Notes: generated from the letters alone by a model not told the origin. Shown: positions 53,957-63,676, numbered from the stretch's first letter. The stretch is 64,000 bases of DNA from Ruminococcus sp. (GCA_021770655.1 JAETQO010000006.1:109130-173129); one strand, 5' to 3'. Numbers and translations: made by a program.

Positions 53957-54796
53957 TCATTGACTGTTGTTAGAAAGCTCTTTCAGCTCCCTGCCGTCTT
54001 TCAGCAGGTCGTGAAGTCTCTGAGCCTCGCCCCCTGAGATCGCGTCACGGTATTCCGTAAGCCTGTCGATTATATGCTCTATCTCCGACGCAAGATGTAC
54101 CCTGTTCATCAGAAACAGCTCCGTCCACATATCCTCGTTCAGCTTTGCAACTCTCGTCAAATCCTTGAAAGATCCCGCCGAAAATCCCGACTGCTTTAAA
54201 AGACTGGGGCTTTTTACATATGCGCTGGAAACAACATGAGCAAGCTGTGAAGTAAATGCGATAACGCTGTCATGCTCCTCGGTATCCGAAACCACCGTCT
54301 TTGCAAAGCCGATGTTATATGCAAACTCCGATACCGCTTTGACTACCCAGTCCGGCGTCCTCTCAGTCGGAGTCATAATGAAGCTTGCCTTTTCAAACAA
54401 ATTGTCCACCGAGTATGCAAACCCCGAAAACTCTCTTCCTGCCATCGGGTGACAGCCAAGGAAATTTACTCCGTTTTCAATGCAAACGTCCTCGACCGCC
54501 CTTACTATCTCGCCCTTGACTCCGCAGGTGTCGATGACTATTCCGCCCTTCTTGAAATTATCGGCATTCTCCGTGATGAATTTTATTGTCTGTTTCGGGT
54601 GCAGTCCCACTATCACCAGATCGCAGGACGAAAGCTCCCGTGCAGTCATCTCTCCGTCTATCGCTTCCTGCTCCAGCGCGCCCGCAATGGTAGCGCGGTC
54701 AATATCCAATCCGAAACAGCCCTCATGAGTATTCTTTTTTATTGCCTTGGCAAGAGAACCACCGATAAGTCCAAGACCCGCAATACATATCTTCAT
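53957..54796 (-). CDS. tyrA: Prephenate dehydrogenase
   Basis: 279 residues from the ATG at 54796 (GAGG 8 bases upstream). Rossmann motif GLGLIGGSLAKAIKK at residues 7-21, LGCHPMAGREFSGF near 120 (the prephenate-binding HPMxG) and ITxTxxTAH-like AFTSQLAHVVSSAY near 190. Makes 4-hydroxyphenylpyruvate for tyrosine. No ACT domain, so feedback control is not obvious. Confidence 0.93.
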   Translation of the reverse strand: MKICIAGLGLIGGSLAKAIKKNTHEGCFGLDIDRATIAGALEQEAIDGEMTARELSSCDLVIVGLHPKQTIKFITENADNFKKGGIVIDTCGVKGEIVRAVEDVCIENGVNFLGCHPMAGREFSGFAYSVDNLFEKASFIMTPTERTPDWVVKAVSEFAYNIGFAKTVVSDTEEHDSVIAFTSQLAHVVSSAYVKSPSLLKQSGFSAGSFKDLTRVAKLNEDMWTELFLMNRVHLASEIEHIIDRLTEYRDAISGGEAQRLHDLLKDGRELKELSNNSQ

Positions 54797-54852
54797 TGTT
54801 ATTACCTCGTTTATCCTGCAAAGCACATTGCTTTTATGCTTTTATGTAATAA

Positions 54853-54881
54853 AGTATATCACTATACATCTCTTTTGTCAA
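54853..54881 (-). promoter_or_regulatory. Promoter of tyrA
   Basis: Minus strand: TTGACA (54876-54881), 17 bp, TATACT (54853-54858). Confidence 0.85.
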
Positions 54882-54978
54882 GAATATATTCCACCGCCGT
54901 ACGGGAATCAAATTTCACAAACAGAACATATTTTTGTGTATTTTACCTGCTGCCACCGCTCAGCTATTGCCGCCCAAA

Positions 54979-55013
54979 TAAAAACGCGGCGTATGCAAAC
55001 TGCACAGCCGCGT
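54979..55013 (-). terminator. Terminator of ilvE
   Basis: Minus strand: ACGCGGCTGTGCA stem (55001-55013 with 54984-54997, one bulge), then TTTTATT. Confidence 0.82.
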
Positions 55014-55040
55014 AAAAATCAAATCGGATCGTCCGAATGA

Positions 55041-56108
55041 TCAAACCTCAACGATCCAGCCGAACTCATCGGGAAGCTTGCCCCACTGGATACCGGTCAT
55101 TGTATCATAAAGCATCTGAGAAACAGGACCGATCTTATTTCCGTTGATCTCCATTACCTTGTCGCCCCACTTGAGATTTCCGACAGGAGAAATAACAGCG
55201 GCAGTACCCGTACCGAATACCTCGTCAAGCTTGCCCTCGTCATAAGCTGCGGCAACCTCGTCAATGGAAATTCTTCTCTCGGTTACCTTATAGCCCTTCT
55301 TTCTGCATATCTCAATAGCGGACTTTCTGGTAATTCCGGGAAGTACCGAGCCTGTAAGCTGAGGAGTAACGACCTCGCCGTCAATTACAAAGAAAATGTT
55401 CATAGAGCCGACCTCTTCGATATACTTCTGCTCAACGCCGTCAAGCCAGAGTACCTGATCGTAATGCTGTTCGTCGGCAACCTCCTGTCCGATAAGTGAA
55501 ATAGCGTAGTTAGCGGCAGTCTTGGCAAAGCCCGTACCGCCTCTTACGGCTCTTACATAATTCTTTTCAACATAGATCTTAACTGGGTTAAGTCCGCCTG
55601 CATAATATGCGCCGGAAGGAGAAAGAATTATCATGAAGAGATAATGATCCGCAGGCTTAACGCCGACATACGGATCAACGGAAATGATAAACGGTCTTAT
55701 GTAAAGCGAAGCGCCCTCCGTATGCGGAACCCAGTCTCTCTCAATATCCACAAGCTTTTTAAGAGCCTCAAGCATAAACTCCTCGTCGATCTCAGGAATG
55801 ACCATTCTCTTAGCGGAGTTGTTCATTCTCTTGAAATTCTCCTGAGGTCTGAAAAGCTGAACCGATCCGTCGGCAGTGCGGTATGCTTTAAGACCCTCGA
55901 AGATCTCTTGACCGTAATGCAGACACATAGCGGCAGGCGACAAAGAAATTTCACCGTAAGGCACGATCCTTGCGTCATGCCAGCCTTGACCGGCGTCGTA
56001 ATTCATAATAAACATATGGTCTGTAAAAATATGACCGAAGCCAAGCTTTGTTTCATCAGCCGGCTTTTCCTTTGGAGCAGAGGTACGTTCGATCTTGATA
56101 TCTAACAT
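55041..56108 (-). CDS. ilvE: Branched-chain amino-acid aminotransferase
   Basis: 355 residues, the size of the large BCAT type. Class IV aminotransferase landmarks: [13 protein letters not shown] near residue 65, the PLP lysine in [13 protein letters not shown] near 185, and [12 protein letters not shown] near 233. It converts valine, leucine and isoleucine to their keto acids. AGGAAAGAAGG precedes the ATG. Monocistronic, with promoter and terminator. Confidence 0.95.
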   Translation of the reverse strand: MLDIKIERTSAPKEKPADETKLGFGHIFTDHMFIMNYDAGQGWHDARIVPYGEISLSPAAMCLHYGQEIFEGLKAYRTADGSVQLFRPQENFKRMNNSAKRMVIPEIDEEFMLEALKKLVDIERDWVPHTEGASLYIRPFIISVDPYVGVKPADHYLFMIILSPSGAYYAGGLNPVKIYVEKNYVRAVRGGTGFAKTAANYAISLIGQEVADEQHYDQVLWLDGVEQKYIEEVGSMNIFFVIDGEVVTPQLTGSVLPGITRKSAIEICRKKGYKVTERRISIDEVAAAYDEGKLDEVFGTGTAAVISPVGNLKWGDKVMEINGNKIGPVSQMLYDTMTGIQWGKLPDEFGWIVEV

Positions 56109-56144
56109 ACAAATCCTTCTTTCCTAAATTTTTTTGCCACTATT

Positions 56145-56173
56145 ATTATAATACCATTGTCCGTTTTTTTCAA
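56145..56173 (-). promoter_or_regulatory. Promoter of ilvE
   Basis: Minus strand: TTGAAA (56168-56173), 17 bp, TATAAT (56145-56150). The 56174-56371 interval upstream shows nothing else. Confidence 0.82.
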
Positions 56174-56371
56174 GTAGTTTTGCAAAAAAAATTATCATAT
56201 GCTCAATATTCGGCTAAGACTGTGCCAAAATGCCTGAAACCGCGGTTATCAGCCCTCTGTCCCCCTCAGCCTGCGACTGCATTTTTTCCCATACATAAAA
56301 CGCACTTTAAATCCTATTAAAATTGTCGAGTTTTTTGCTTATTTTTTTGCTTATATTGTCGAAAATATGTC

Positions 56372-56400
56372 TTGAAATAAAGGAGAATGTATTGTATAAT
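56372..56400 (+). promoter_or_regulatory. Promoter of the L,D-transpeptidase gene
   Basis: TTGAAA (56372-56377), 17 bp, TATAAT (56395-56400). Confidence 0.82.
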
Positions 56401-56453
56401 AAAATCAAAACTAAATCAAACAAGCAAGAACAGCTAAAAAGAAAGGAAAATTT

Positions 56454-58238
56454 ATGAGCGGCAAAAATGGATCAGACAGCGATTTCAAATTAGATCTGAA
56501 TTTCAGTACGGACGGTCTTTCGCTTGAGGACAACGGCGGAATCAAAACCGAAGAAAAGCCTGCCAGTAAAGAAGATATGGCAAGGCTTATCGCCAAAAAT
56601 ATGGCAATGAGTTCCAACGGTTTCGATGATTTTGAAGATTATCCGCAGACCTCTGCGTCCATGCAGAAATCTTCCGTAAGAACTCCCGACAAACCAAAAA
56701 ACTCAGGAAAGAAAACCTCAACTGATAATAAAACCACGGTCAAAAACTCCTCCGGGAAAAAGAAGAAAAAGAAAGCCTCGGCAGGCAAAAAAGCAGCAGT
56801 CATACTCGGCTCATTCGTCTGCATTATGGTAGTTGCTCTCGGTGCATTCTATCTTTGGGGAATGAACTCCTATAAGGACAGATTTCTGGATAAGACATAC
56901 ATAAACGGAACAGACGTAAGCGGCAAGACCAAATCGGAGGCATATAAGCTGGTAAGCGCCAAGTCGCCTATCCCAGAAGCCTTGACCGTCACTAAAATAG
57001 ACGGTTCTGCCTTTTCGGTAAAGCTATCGGAAATAGGCTATAAGGACAATACGCAGAACCTTATCTCTCAGTACTATACCCAGCAGAACCATTATGCGTG
57101 GTTCTCTTCCCTGCTTAAAAGCACGGATTTCAGCTTTGATTCCAAATTTTCCTACGATAAGGATAAGCTTGAAACCGTACTTAAAAGAAAGGTTATCGAC
57201 TCCCAAAGCACTAAAAAGCCGAAGGACGCCTACATAACCAAGGACGATGACGAGGGCTTTGTTGTAGTCAAGGAAACCGCAGGCGACGCAGTAGACGAAA
57301 GCAAGATCAAAAATCTCTACGCCTATGTGGAAAACGCTCTTGACAACTTCACTTTTGAGGTGGATATATCCGGTGCGGACTGCTATGAAATGCCGGAGGT
57401 GACCTCCGATATGCTGGAGGAATCCTGCCGTAAGCTCAACAATCTCTATGATATAGAAATAACCTTTGACTTTATCTATACCACTGAGACTCTCACAGGC
57501 GACAGAGTAATGGATTGGATTACCTTTGATACCGACGACCCTGCACAGGGCTATTCGGTAGATGAGGACAAAGCTATGGAGTATGTGGAGGAGCTTGCCG
57601 AAAAGTACGATACCTTCGGCAAGGACAGAGAGTTCAAGACCACAAACCGAGGAACTATAACGATCCCGGAGGGAGAGGGCTGTTACGGCTGGTGGATAGA
57701 CCAGGAAAAGACTAAAAACCTTATCGTTGATCTTATTGAGGACGGCGATTCCGCAAATACCGAGCCTATCTACTATGTAAACCCCGACTCAGCCTATGAG
57801 TATACCTGTAACGAGGACTGGCGCACAGCCGATACCGACTACAGCAACACCTATATCGAGATCGACCTTTCCGCACAGCACCTTTGGTATTACAAAGACG
57901 GCGAACTGAAAATGGAAACCGATATAGTTTCAGGCTATCCCAGCGAATCAAGAAACACGCCGGGAGGAGTTTATAAGCTTTGGTATAAAGAAAAGGGCAA
58001 GACCCTCCGCGGCTCTTCGGACGGAAAATCCTATGAATCCTACGTTGACTACTGGAACTATGTGTCCACCATAGGAATAGGACTTCACGATGCGTCGTGG
58101 CAGGGCGGCGTATTCGGCGGCACGAAATACAAGTCCAGCACATGGGGCTCTCACGGCTGTATAAATATGCCACTGGACAAAGCAAAATACGTTTACGATA
58201 ATATCGATATGGGAACTCCCGTATTTATGTACTGGTGA
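56454..58238 (+). CDS. L,D-transpeptidase with PG-binding domains
   Basis: 594 residues. A disordered, Lys-rich cytoplasmic part (1-115), one membrane helix (about 118-140), two PG_binding_4/VanW-linker-type domains (about 150-420), and the YkuD catalytic domain (about 460-594) with GSHGCINMP holding the catalytic Cys. It makes 3-3 cross-links in peptidoglycan outside the membrane, giving resistance to many beta-lactams. AAAGGAAAA precedes the ATG. Confidence 0.93.
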   Translation: MSGKNGSDSDFKLDLNFSTDGLSLEDNGGIKTEEKPASKEDMARLIAKNMAMSSNGFDDFEDYPQTSASMQKSSVRTPDKPKNSGKKTSTDNKTTVKNSSGKKKKKKASAGKKAAVILGSFVCIMVVALGAFYLWGMNSYKDRFLDKTYINGTDVSGKTKSEAYKLVSAKSPIPEALTVTKIDGSAFSVKLSEIGYKDNTQNLISQYYTQQNHYAWFSSLLKSTDFSFDSKFSYDKDKLETVLKRKVIDSQSTKKPKDAYITKDDDEGFVVVKETAGDAVDESKIKNLYAYVENALDNFTFEVDISGADCYEMPEVTSDMLEESCRKLNNLYDIEITFDFIYTTETLTGDRVMDWITFDTDDPAQGYSVDEDKAMEYVEELAEKYDTFGKDREFKTTNRGTITIPEGEGCYGWWIDQEKTKNLIVDLIEDGDSANTEPIYYVNPDSAYEYTCNEDWRTADTDYSNTYIEIDLSAQHLWYYKDGELKMETDIVSGYPSESRNTPGGVYKLWYKEKGKTLRGSSDGKSYESYVDYWNYVSTIGIGLHDASWQGGVFGGTKYKSSTWGSHGCINMPLDKAKYVYDNIDMGTPVFMYW

Positions 58239-58242
58239 AAAC

Positions 58243-58275
58243 AAAACCGGCGGACTTAATCTCCGCCGGTTTTAT
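58243..58275. terminator. Bidirectional terminator
   Basis: Perfect 12-bp stem AAAACCGGCGGA (58243-58254 with 58262-58273); convergent L,D-transpeptidase and folC. Confidence 0.88.
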
Positions 58276-58276
58276 T

Positions 58277-59572
58277 TTACCGTTTAATATCTTTCAGTAC
58301 CTCCGCGCATAAAAACAGAGAACCGCAAATGACCGTAACACCGTCTTTATTCTGCTCCATAAGCTCCCTTGCCTTTTCCAATGCGCTCCTGTCGCTTACC
58401 TCAGCACAGCCTCCTGCTTTGCTGATAATGTCCACAAGGACCTCAGCGTCCTCGGCTCTCTCATTAAAACCGTCCACAGTGTAAAACCTCTCAACATAAG
58501 GCACGAGCTTTTCCACTGCGTCCGCAATGTTCTTGTCCCTGCACATTCCCATCACCGCACGGCAGGGAGTCTTTCCGCAATGCTCCAGAACCCCGGCCAG
58601 AGCCGAAAGCCCATCGGGATTGTGCGCACCGTCCAGAATAAGCAAAGGCGAACTGCTGAGTATCTGCACACGTCCCGGCAGCTGCGCCGCTTTTATTCCC
58701 TCGTAAATTATCTTCTGCGGAATTTTCAAGCTGTCGTTTATGAGCCTTACCGCCGAAATAACGCTGAGAGCGTTCAGCACCTGATGCGCTCCGCCCATGT
58801 TCAGCTCGTATCTCTCCCCCTTGAATTCAAACTCCGATCCGAAACAGTCGCACCGTAAAAGCTTCATCTGCTTTATGTCGGGTATCACAAGCTGAGAAAG
58901 CTTTCCCGCAGCCTGCTCCCTTACCGTCCGTATTACCGCTATGTCGTTCCCCGCGCTCAGTACGCAAGGACAGTTGGGCTTTATTATTCCGGCTTTCTGA
59001 TACGCGATCTTTTCAAGCGTATCTCCCAGAACAGCCGTGTGGTCATAGTCCACCGAACCGATCACAGTCACAACAGGAGTCTTTATCACATTGGTGCAGT
59101 CGAGAAGTCCGCCCAGACCCGTTTCAAGCACCACAATGTCGCATTCCTCTTCAAGAAAATACAGAAATGCAATCGCCGTCGTGATCTCAAACTGAGAAAA
59201 ATCCTCTCTCATGCAGGACATATCCGTCACCGCCTTGACCCTCTTAGCCGTTTCCGCAAGCCTGCTCCTTGAAATATCCCTGCCGTTTATCTTTATCCTG
59301 TCCGTGTAGCTTATAATATAAGGCGACGTGAAAAGCCCCGTTTTCAGACCCGCCCGCATAAATATCTCACTGAACATCTGCGCAATTGAGCCTTTTCCAT
59401 TAGTCCCCGCAATGTGAACGAATCTCAGCCTGTCCTGCGGATCTCCGAGGCCGCTCAGCAAAGTCCTTATACGCGATAAATCCCTAACAGGCTTTCCCGA
59501 ATGAGAAAACCCCGATATAAATTCAATTTCATCAAGTCCGTCTGTATTTTCTATCAAATGAAAAATCTCCAA
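58277..59572 (-). CDS. folC: Folylpolyglutamate synthase/dihydrofolate synthase
   Basis: 431 residues, normal length. Mur-ligase-type P-loop GTNGKGS near residue 56, LETGLGGLLDCTN near 150, and DGAHNPDG near 315. It adds glutamate to folates. The start is TTG at 59572, one base after the uvrC stop, so translation is probably coupled to uvrC. Confidence 0.94.
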   Translation of the reverse strand: MEIFHLIENTDGLDEIEFISGFSHSGKPVRDLSRIRTLLSGLGDPQDRLRFVHIAGTNGKGSIAQMFSEIFMRAGLKTGLFTSPYIISYTDRIKINGRDISRSRLAETAKRVKAVTDMSCMREDFSQFEITTAIAFLYFLEEECDIVVLETGLGGLLDCTNVIKTPVVTVIGSVDYDHTAVLGDTLEKIAYQKAGIIKPNCPCVLSAGNDIAVIRTVREQAAGKLSQLVIPDIKQMKLLRCDCFGSEFEFKGERYELNMGGAHQVLNALSVISAVRLINDSLKIPQKIIYEGIKAAQLPGRVQILSSSPLLILDGAHNPDGLSALAGVLEHCGKTPCRAVMGMCRDKNIADAVEKLVPYVERFYTVDGFNERAEDAEVLVDIISKAGGCAEVSDRSALEKARELMEQNKDGVTVICGSLFLCAEVLKDIKR

Positions 59573-59573
59573 T

Positions 59574-61415
59574 CTACATTTCTTCTATTATCTCTTTAAG
59601 CTGTCTTGCCGCATCGTCATTTACTCCCGCCGTCCTTGCGATCTCCTCCTCCGAGGCATTTTTCAAAGCCTCCTTGGTCTTGAAAGTTGTGATAAGCTTT
59701 GCCGCCTTTTTCTCACCAACTCCCCTGACCTTTGTAAGCTCCAGCTGATAGGAATTCTTCTTGTGCCTCTGCGCCTGATAGGTTATAGCCACCCTGTGTA
59801 CCTCGTCCTGTATCGCAGTCACAAGATTAAAAGCCGCCCTGCATTTCACAAGACTTATCTCTCCGCCGCCCGTGGCGACCGCCCTGGTGCGGTGCTTTGA
59901 GTCCTTTACAAGACCGAACATCGGACAGCTTATCCCCATTCTTTCCAGCACAGGCGTCACAGCATTGACATGACCGTTTCCTCCGTCAAGCAGAATAAGA
60001 TCCGGCATAATGGAAAAGCCCTCGTCGGTCTTTTCAAAATAATTCCTGAATCTGCGCTCGATTACCTCCTGCATACAAGCGTAGTCGTTCTGTTCCTCCA
60101 CCGTCTTAATAGAAAATTTCTTGTAATATTTCTTGCAGGGACGTCCGTTTTCAAACACTACCATTCCCGCTACCATATTTGACGATGCAAGATTTGAAAT
60201 GTCGTAGCACTCGATATATCTTGGCGTTTTCGACAGTCCCAGCGCCTTCGCAAGCTCCTCCAGCGCCTTTATCTCCTTGCTTGTCCGCCCCACCTTGATC
60301 GAAAGATATTCCGTAGCGTTGCTTTTGGCAAGAGTAGTCAACCTCAGGAACTGCCCCCTCTTAGGCGTGGAAATGTTGACGGCATGACCGTATTTCTGCC
60401 GCAGAAATTTCTGTATTATCTCCCCGTTTGCGATCTCCTCGTCAAGCAGTATCTCTTTCGGAACAAAGTCCTTGGAGGAATAATACTGCATAATAAAATC
60501 TTCTCTCATCTTTACGCCGTCGTCGTACTCTCCCAGAAAATAAGACGCCTTGTCGAAAAGCCTGCCTCCTCTGTACATTATCACACTTGCACACGCCATC
60601 TCTCCGTTGTGCGTAACAGCGATAATATCCGTATCCTTTATGCTTTCGTCAATTATCTTTTGACTTTCCGCCGCTTTCCGTATAGCCTGTATCCTGTCTC
60701 TCAGCTTTGCCGCCAACTCAAAATCCAGTTCTTCCGAAGCCCTGTTCATCTCCTCTGTCAATCTCTCGATAGAATCCGACGAACCGTTCCGAATGTAATC
60801 CACCGCTTGACGAACTATGCCGCCGTACTCCTCCTTGGAAAACCGCCCCGTGCAAACGCCCATACATTGCTTGATGTGCATATTAAGACAAGGCCTCTGC
60901 TTTTTAAAATCCTGAGGGAATTTTCTCGAACAGGTAGGGAGCATAAAAACCTTGTTCGCTTCAACGACCGCCTGTTTCACCGCAAACGAACTCGTGTAAG
61001 GACCGATATACTCCGCCCCGTCGTCGTATTTCTGCAAAACCGCCTGTAACCGCGGATATTCCTCGTTTGTAACTCTTATATAGCTGTAGCCCTTGTCATC
61101 TTTCAGCAGGATATTATACTTAGGAGTATATTGCTTTATAAGGGAACATTCAAGCACCAGCGCCTCAAACTCCGAATCCGTAACAATAAAATCGTAATCA
61201 TAAACATTGGAAACCATTTTCCAGACCTTCGGCAAATGGTCCTGCCCTTTTCTGAAATAAGAAGTCACACGGTTGCGGAGATTTTTTGCCTTGCCGATGT
61301 AAATTATCTTCTTCGCCTTGTCTTTCATAATATAACAGCCCGGCGACGTGGTAAGCTTAGACGTCTTATCCCTCAGATAAGGCAGTCTTGGATTAGTTTC
61401 TTCCGTAATATACAT
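59574..61415 (-). CDS. uvrC: Excinuclease ABC subunit C
   Basis: 613 residues, normal length. GIY-YIG nuclease at the N-terminus (PGCYIMKD...IYIGKAKNLRNR), UVR domain near 205-235 (EELDFELAAKLRDRI), RNase H-like C-terminal nuclease with DLILLDGGNGH near 480, and helix-hairpin-helix motifs at the end. Makes both cuts around bulky DNA damage with UvrAB. GGAGAGAG precedes the ATG. Operon with folC. Confidence 0.97.
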   Translation of the reverse strand: MYITEETNPRLPYLRDKTSKLTTSPGCYIMKDKAKKIIYIGKAKNLRNRVTSYFRKGQDHLPKVWKMVSNVYDYDFIVTDSEFEALVLECSLIKQYTPKYNILLKDDKGYSYIRVTNEEYPRLQAVLQKYDDGAEYIGPYTSSFAVKQAVVEANKVFMLPTCSRKFPQDFKKQRPCLNMHIKQCMGVCTGRFSKEEYGGIVRQAVDYIRNGSSDSIERLTEEMNRASEELDFELAAKLRDRIQAIRKAAESQKIIDESIKDTDIIAVTHNGEMACASVIMYRGGRLFDKASYFLGEYDDGVKMREDFIMQYYSSKDFVPKEILLDEEIANGEIIQKFLRQKYGHAVNISTPKRGQFLRLTTLAKSNATEYLSIKVGRTSKEIKALEELAKALGLSKTPRYIECYDISNLASSNMVAGMVVFENGRPCKKYYKKFSIKTVEEQNDYACMQEVIERRFRNYFEKTDEGFSIMPDLILLDGGNGHVNAVTPVLERMGISCPMFGLVKDSKHRTRAVATGGGEISLVKCRAAFNLVTAIQDEVHRVAITYQAQRHKKNSYQLELTKVRGVGEKKAAKLITTFKTKEALKNASEEEIARTAGVNDDAARQLKEIIEEM

Positions 61416-61430
61416 ACAATCTCTCTCCGA

Positions 61431-61880
61431 TCACATTGTGTGCCTGTAGTAAGCCTTCAGCGACAGAAAAACGATCTCCATGAGAATATATGCGCCAATA
61501 AGAGAAAAAAATACCGTCCTGCTGAAATATCCTGCCACAACAGCGGCCGTTATAAGCACATATCCGCAGCACACAAAAAGCCTTTGTCCCGACTTCTCGT
61601 TAATAAGCATTGTCCTCTCGTCATTCTCGCAAATAAAAATTTTTTTGCATATATCCGTATTTTTAAGAGCGCGTATATACCTCACAATTTTAAAGACCGT
61701 ACCGACTATCAGAACAGCGAACAGCCCCGATTGAAAGCCCGAAAAGAAATCCCTGTAACCTTCATTGCCCACTTCTCCGAACACGCCGAAAGCACCGCAG
61801 ATAAAACCGATCGTCGCACAAAGCGCAATAATGCTCATAAAAACAATTCTTATTTTAAGCTTTTTCGCATATTTCTCCAT
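61431..61880 (-). CDS. Four-helix membrane protein, partner of XRE regulator
   Basis: 149 residues from the ATG at 61880 (GTGGAGG 9 bases upstream). Four hydrophobic segments (about 14-36, 50-70, 103-120, 125-142) with a basic loop between the second and third. It starts one base after the XRE stop and shares its promoter. Resembles the DUF2178/DUF3796-type proteins often paired with small XRE regulators; family name uncertain. Confidence 0.78.
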   Translation of the reverse strand: MEKYAKKLKIRIVFMSIIALCATIGFICGAFGVFGEVGNEGYRDFFSGFQSGLFAVLIVGTVFKIVRYIRALKNTDICKKIFICENDERTMLINEKSGQRLFVCCGYVLITAAVVAGYFSRTVFFSLIGAYILMEIVFLSLKAYYRHTM

Positions 61881-61881
61881 A

Positions 61882-62088
61882 TCAAAAATCCTCCACATCT
61901 GAAAAATCAAAAACCTCTTCAATGGTTAGTCCGAAATACTTGGATATTTTATAAGCCAGCACCAGTGAAGCGGTGTACTTTTCGCACTCAAGAGAAGTAA
62001 TAGTCTGCCTTGTCACACCCACAGACATAGCCAGTTCGTCCTGTGAAATTTTGTTTTTCTTTCTCAACTCTTTAATTCTTGACCTCAT
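61882..62088 (-). CDS. Small XRE regulator, YozG-like
   Basis: 68 residues, almost entirely a helix-turn-helix (KNKISQDELAMSVGVTRQTI, ECEKYTASLVLAYKISKYFG), ending EVFDFSD. This minimal type usually represses its own two-gene operon with a membrane protein. Three matching 13-bp sites cover the promoter. Confidence 0.92.
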   Translation of the reverse strand: MRSRIKELRKKNKISQDELAMSVGVTRQTITSLECEKYTASLVLAYKISKYFGLTIEEVFDFSDVEDF

Positions 62089-62110
62089 TCAATCAACTCC
62101 GTCGTCTGCT

Positions 62111-62169
62111 AAGTTCACTTTGCGAAAACAGTATAGCACACTTTACAGCATTTGTCAAGTACGCTTTGC
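62111..62169 (-). promoter_or_regulatory. Promoter with three evenly spaced 13-bp repeats
   Basis: Minus strand: TTGACA (62153-62158), 17 bp, TATACT (62130-62135). Units GCAAAGCGTACTT (62157-62169), GTAAAGTGTGCTA (62134-62146) and GCAAAGTGAACTT (62111-62123) start exactly 23 bp apart and overlap both boxes: likely operators of the XRE regulator. Confidence 0.82.
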
Positions 62170-62176
62170 AACATCA

Positions 62177-62456
62177 CACGGAAATCAATTTTCATAATTA
62201 AGGCAACACCGCACAACTACCGCCTAACGGCTTTGTGTACGTCTAACTTGCCAATTTTCCGTTATCCGCACACAATAATCGTACGGTGTTGCCTTAAATA
62301 TTTTCTAACTTAGAATAAATGGTATTTTTGAGTACAAAATACAGAAGTTTAAGTTGTCTTTTTCTCGCCGTGCGGTGAGGAAAAGACAACAAATATATAC
62401 CGTTTTTACCGAAACAATAGTAATTTCGTAATATATTTTTATAATTGATTTCCGTG
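62177..62456. repeat. R4 repeat with nested R1
   Basis: Perfect 13-bp inverted ends CACGGAAATCAAT, central near-palindrome 62352-62389, and R1 (62198-62297) inserted within. Flanks GCAACATCA and GCAATATCA look like a 9-bp target duplication with one change. Confidence 0.82.
62198..62297. repeat. R1 deletion derivative (100 bp) inside R4
   Basis: Both R1 ends intact; the middle is missing from TTCCGTTATC to CGCACACAATA. Reverse orientation. Confidence 0.87.
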
Positions 62457-62466
62457 GCAATATCAT

Positions 62467-62495
62467 TTGACTTATTCAATATGCAATGATATAAT
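62467..62495 (+). promoter_or_regulatory. Promoter of the sirtuin gene
   Basis: TTGACT (62467-62472), 17 bp, TATAAT (62490-62495). It lies between R4 and R2, so the whole 5' leader is R2 sequence. Confidence 0.78.
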
Positions 62496-62497
62496 GT

Positions 62498-62870
62498 GAA
62501 TGAGGAATTGTTGACAAAGACGGAACTTGTGTTGGAATAACAATACAGACTACGGGTCTTGCGACAGTCAAATTGTTGTACGTTAATCAAACGACAATTT
62601 TCGCCAACGCCTGCATTTACAATAACGGTTACAGCAACATTACAGAAAAACAACCAAACGGACTTCGGACTAACGGGACGTCAAATTGTCGGGAGTTAAC
62701 CGAACAACAATTATCATCGTCCCCTACGTTTCATTAACGGTAACAACAGCGTCGCAGAAAAACCGCCAAACGGACTATGTACGGTTTAATGCTATGGAGA
62801 AGTTAATGCAAGCGAGATCTTCGGGCTGAGTTGTAATGCCTTGAAGTACCTATCGACACGAATTAAAAAG
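62498..62870. repeat. Long R2 copy forming the sirtuin leader
   Basis: About 373 bp with GAATGAGGAATTGTTGACAA at left, GTACGGTTTAATGCTATGGA, AAGCGAGATCTTCGGGC and ACGAATTAAAAAG at right, ending at the ribosome site. Confidence 0.85.
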
Positions 62871-62887
62871 AAAAGGTGGTATATAGA

Positions 62888-63586
62888 ATGAATTTACAGG
62901 AAATTATAAATGAATCTGAAAAAATCGTCTTTTTCGGCGGAGCCGGCGTGTCCACAGAAAGCGGAATACCCGATTTCCGTTCCGTTGACGGACTTTATAA
63001 CCAAAAATATGACTATCCTCCGGAAGAGATACTCAGCCATACTTTCTTTATGCGCCATACCAAAGAATTTTATGACTTCTACCGTGACAAAATGCTCTGC
63101 CTTACCGCAAAACCCAACCAAGCCCATATCAAGCTTGCCGAGCTGGAGCGTGAGGGAAAGCTTTCTTCCGTCATTACCCAGAATATCGACGGTCTGCACT
63201 CTGCCGCAGGCAGTAAAAAAGTCCTTGAGCTTCACGGAAGCGTCCACAGAAACTACTGTATGAAATGCGGAAAGTTTTATTCAGCTGAGTATATTTTAAA
63301 TAGCACAGGCGTTCCGAAATGCACCTGCGGCGGAACAATAAAACCCGATGTAGTTCTCTATGAAGAACAGCTTGACGATAATACCGTTACACAGTCAATA
63401 AATGAAATATCCTCCTGCGATACCCTTATAATTGCAGGCACCTCCCTCACTGTCTACCCTGCGGCAGGAATGGTACGCTATTTTCAAGGAAAACATCTCG
63501 TTCTGATAAACCGAGATGAAACTCCGATGGACTCCTCCTGCGACCTCGTTATCCACGCCAAAATCGGCGAGACCCTTTCTTTTTAA
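62888..63586 (+). CDS. cobB: Sirtuin, NAD-dependent protein deacylase
   Basis: 232 residues from the ATG at 62888 (AAAAGGTGG upstream; a GTG four codons earlier overlaps that site). [16 protein letters not shown] (residues 17-32), TQNIDGLH (98-104), catalytic His in ELHGSVH (about 116), zinc Cys at 124, 127, 145 and 147, and [12 protein letters not shown] near 183. It removes acyl groups from lysine using NAD. The last codons (LSF then TAA) are formed by the next R2 repeat. Class label is by family. Confidence 0.95.
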   Translation: MNLQEIINESEKIVFFGGAGVSTESGIPDFRSVDGLYNQKYDYPPEEILSHTFFMRHTKEFYDFYRDKMLCLTAKPNQAHIKLAELEREGKLSSVITQNIDGLHSAAGSKKVLELHGSVHRNYCMKCGKFYSAEYILNSTGVPKCTCGGTIKPDVVLYEEQLDDNTVTQSINEISSCDTLIIAGTSLTVYPAAGMVRYFQGKHLVLINRDETPMDSSCDLVIHAKIGETLSF

Positions 63587-63676
63587 TTCGGGGTGCAAGG
63601 TAGTGCAAGGAGTGACTTTTCCCGCCCGAAGACCTCGCTTGTGTGGTCTTTTCCATAGCACTAAACCGTTCTTTTT
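63583..63676. repeat. R2 copy at the sirtuin stop codon
   Basis: TTTTTAATTCGGGGTGCAAGG at left supplies the TAA stop; GCCCGAAGACCTCGCTTG follows; inverted relative to the copy upstream of the gene. Confidence 0.85.

Noticed and set aside
61131..62000. 289-codon plus-strand frame
   Set aside because: Antisense to uvrC and the membrane protein, spans two genes, no supporting signal.
62294..62653. 119-codon minus-strand frame
   Set aside because: Runs through R1, R4 and R2 repeats and has no domain or ribosome site.
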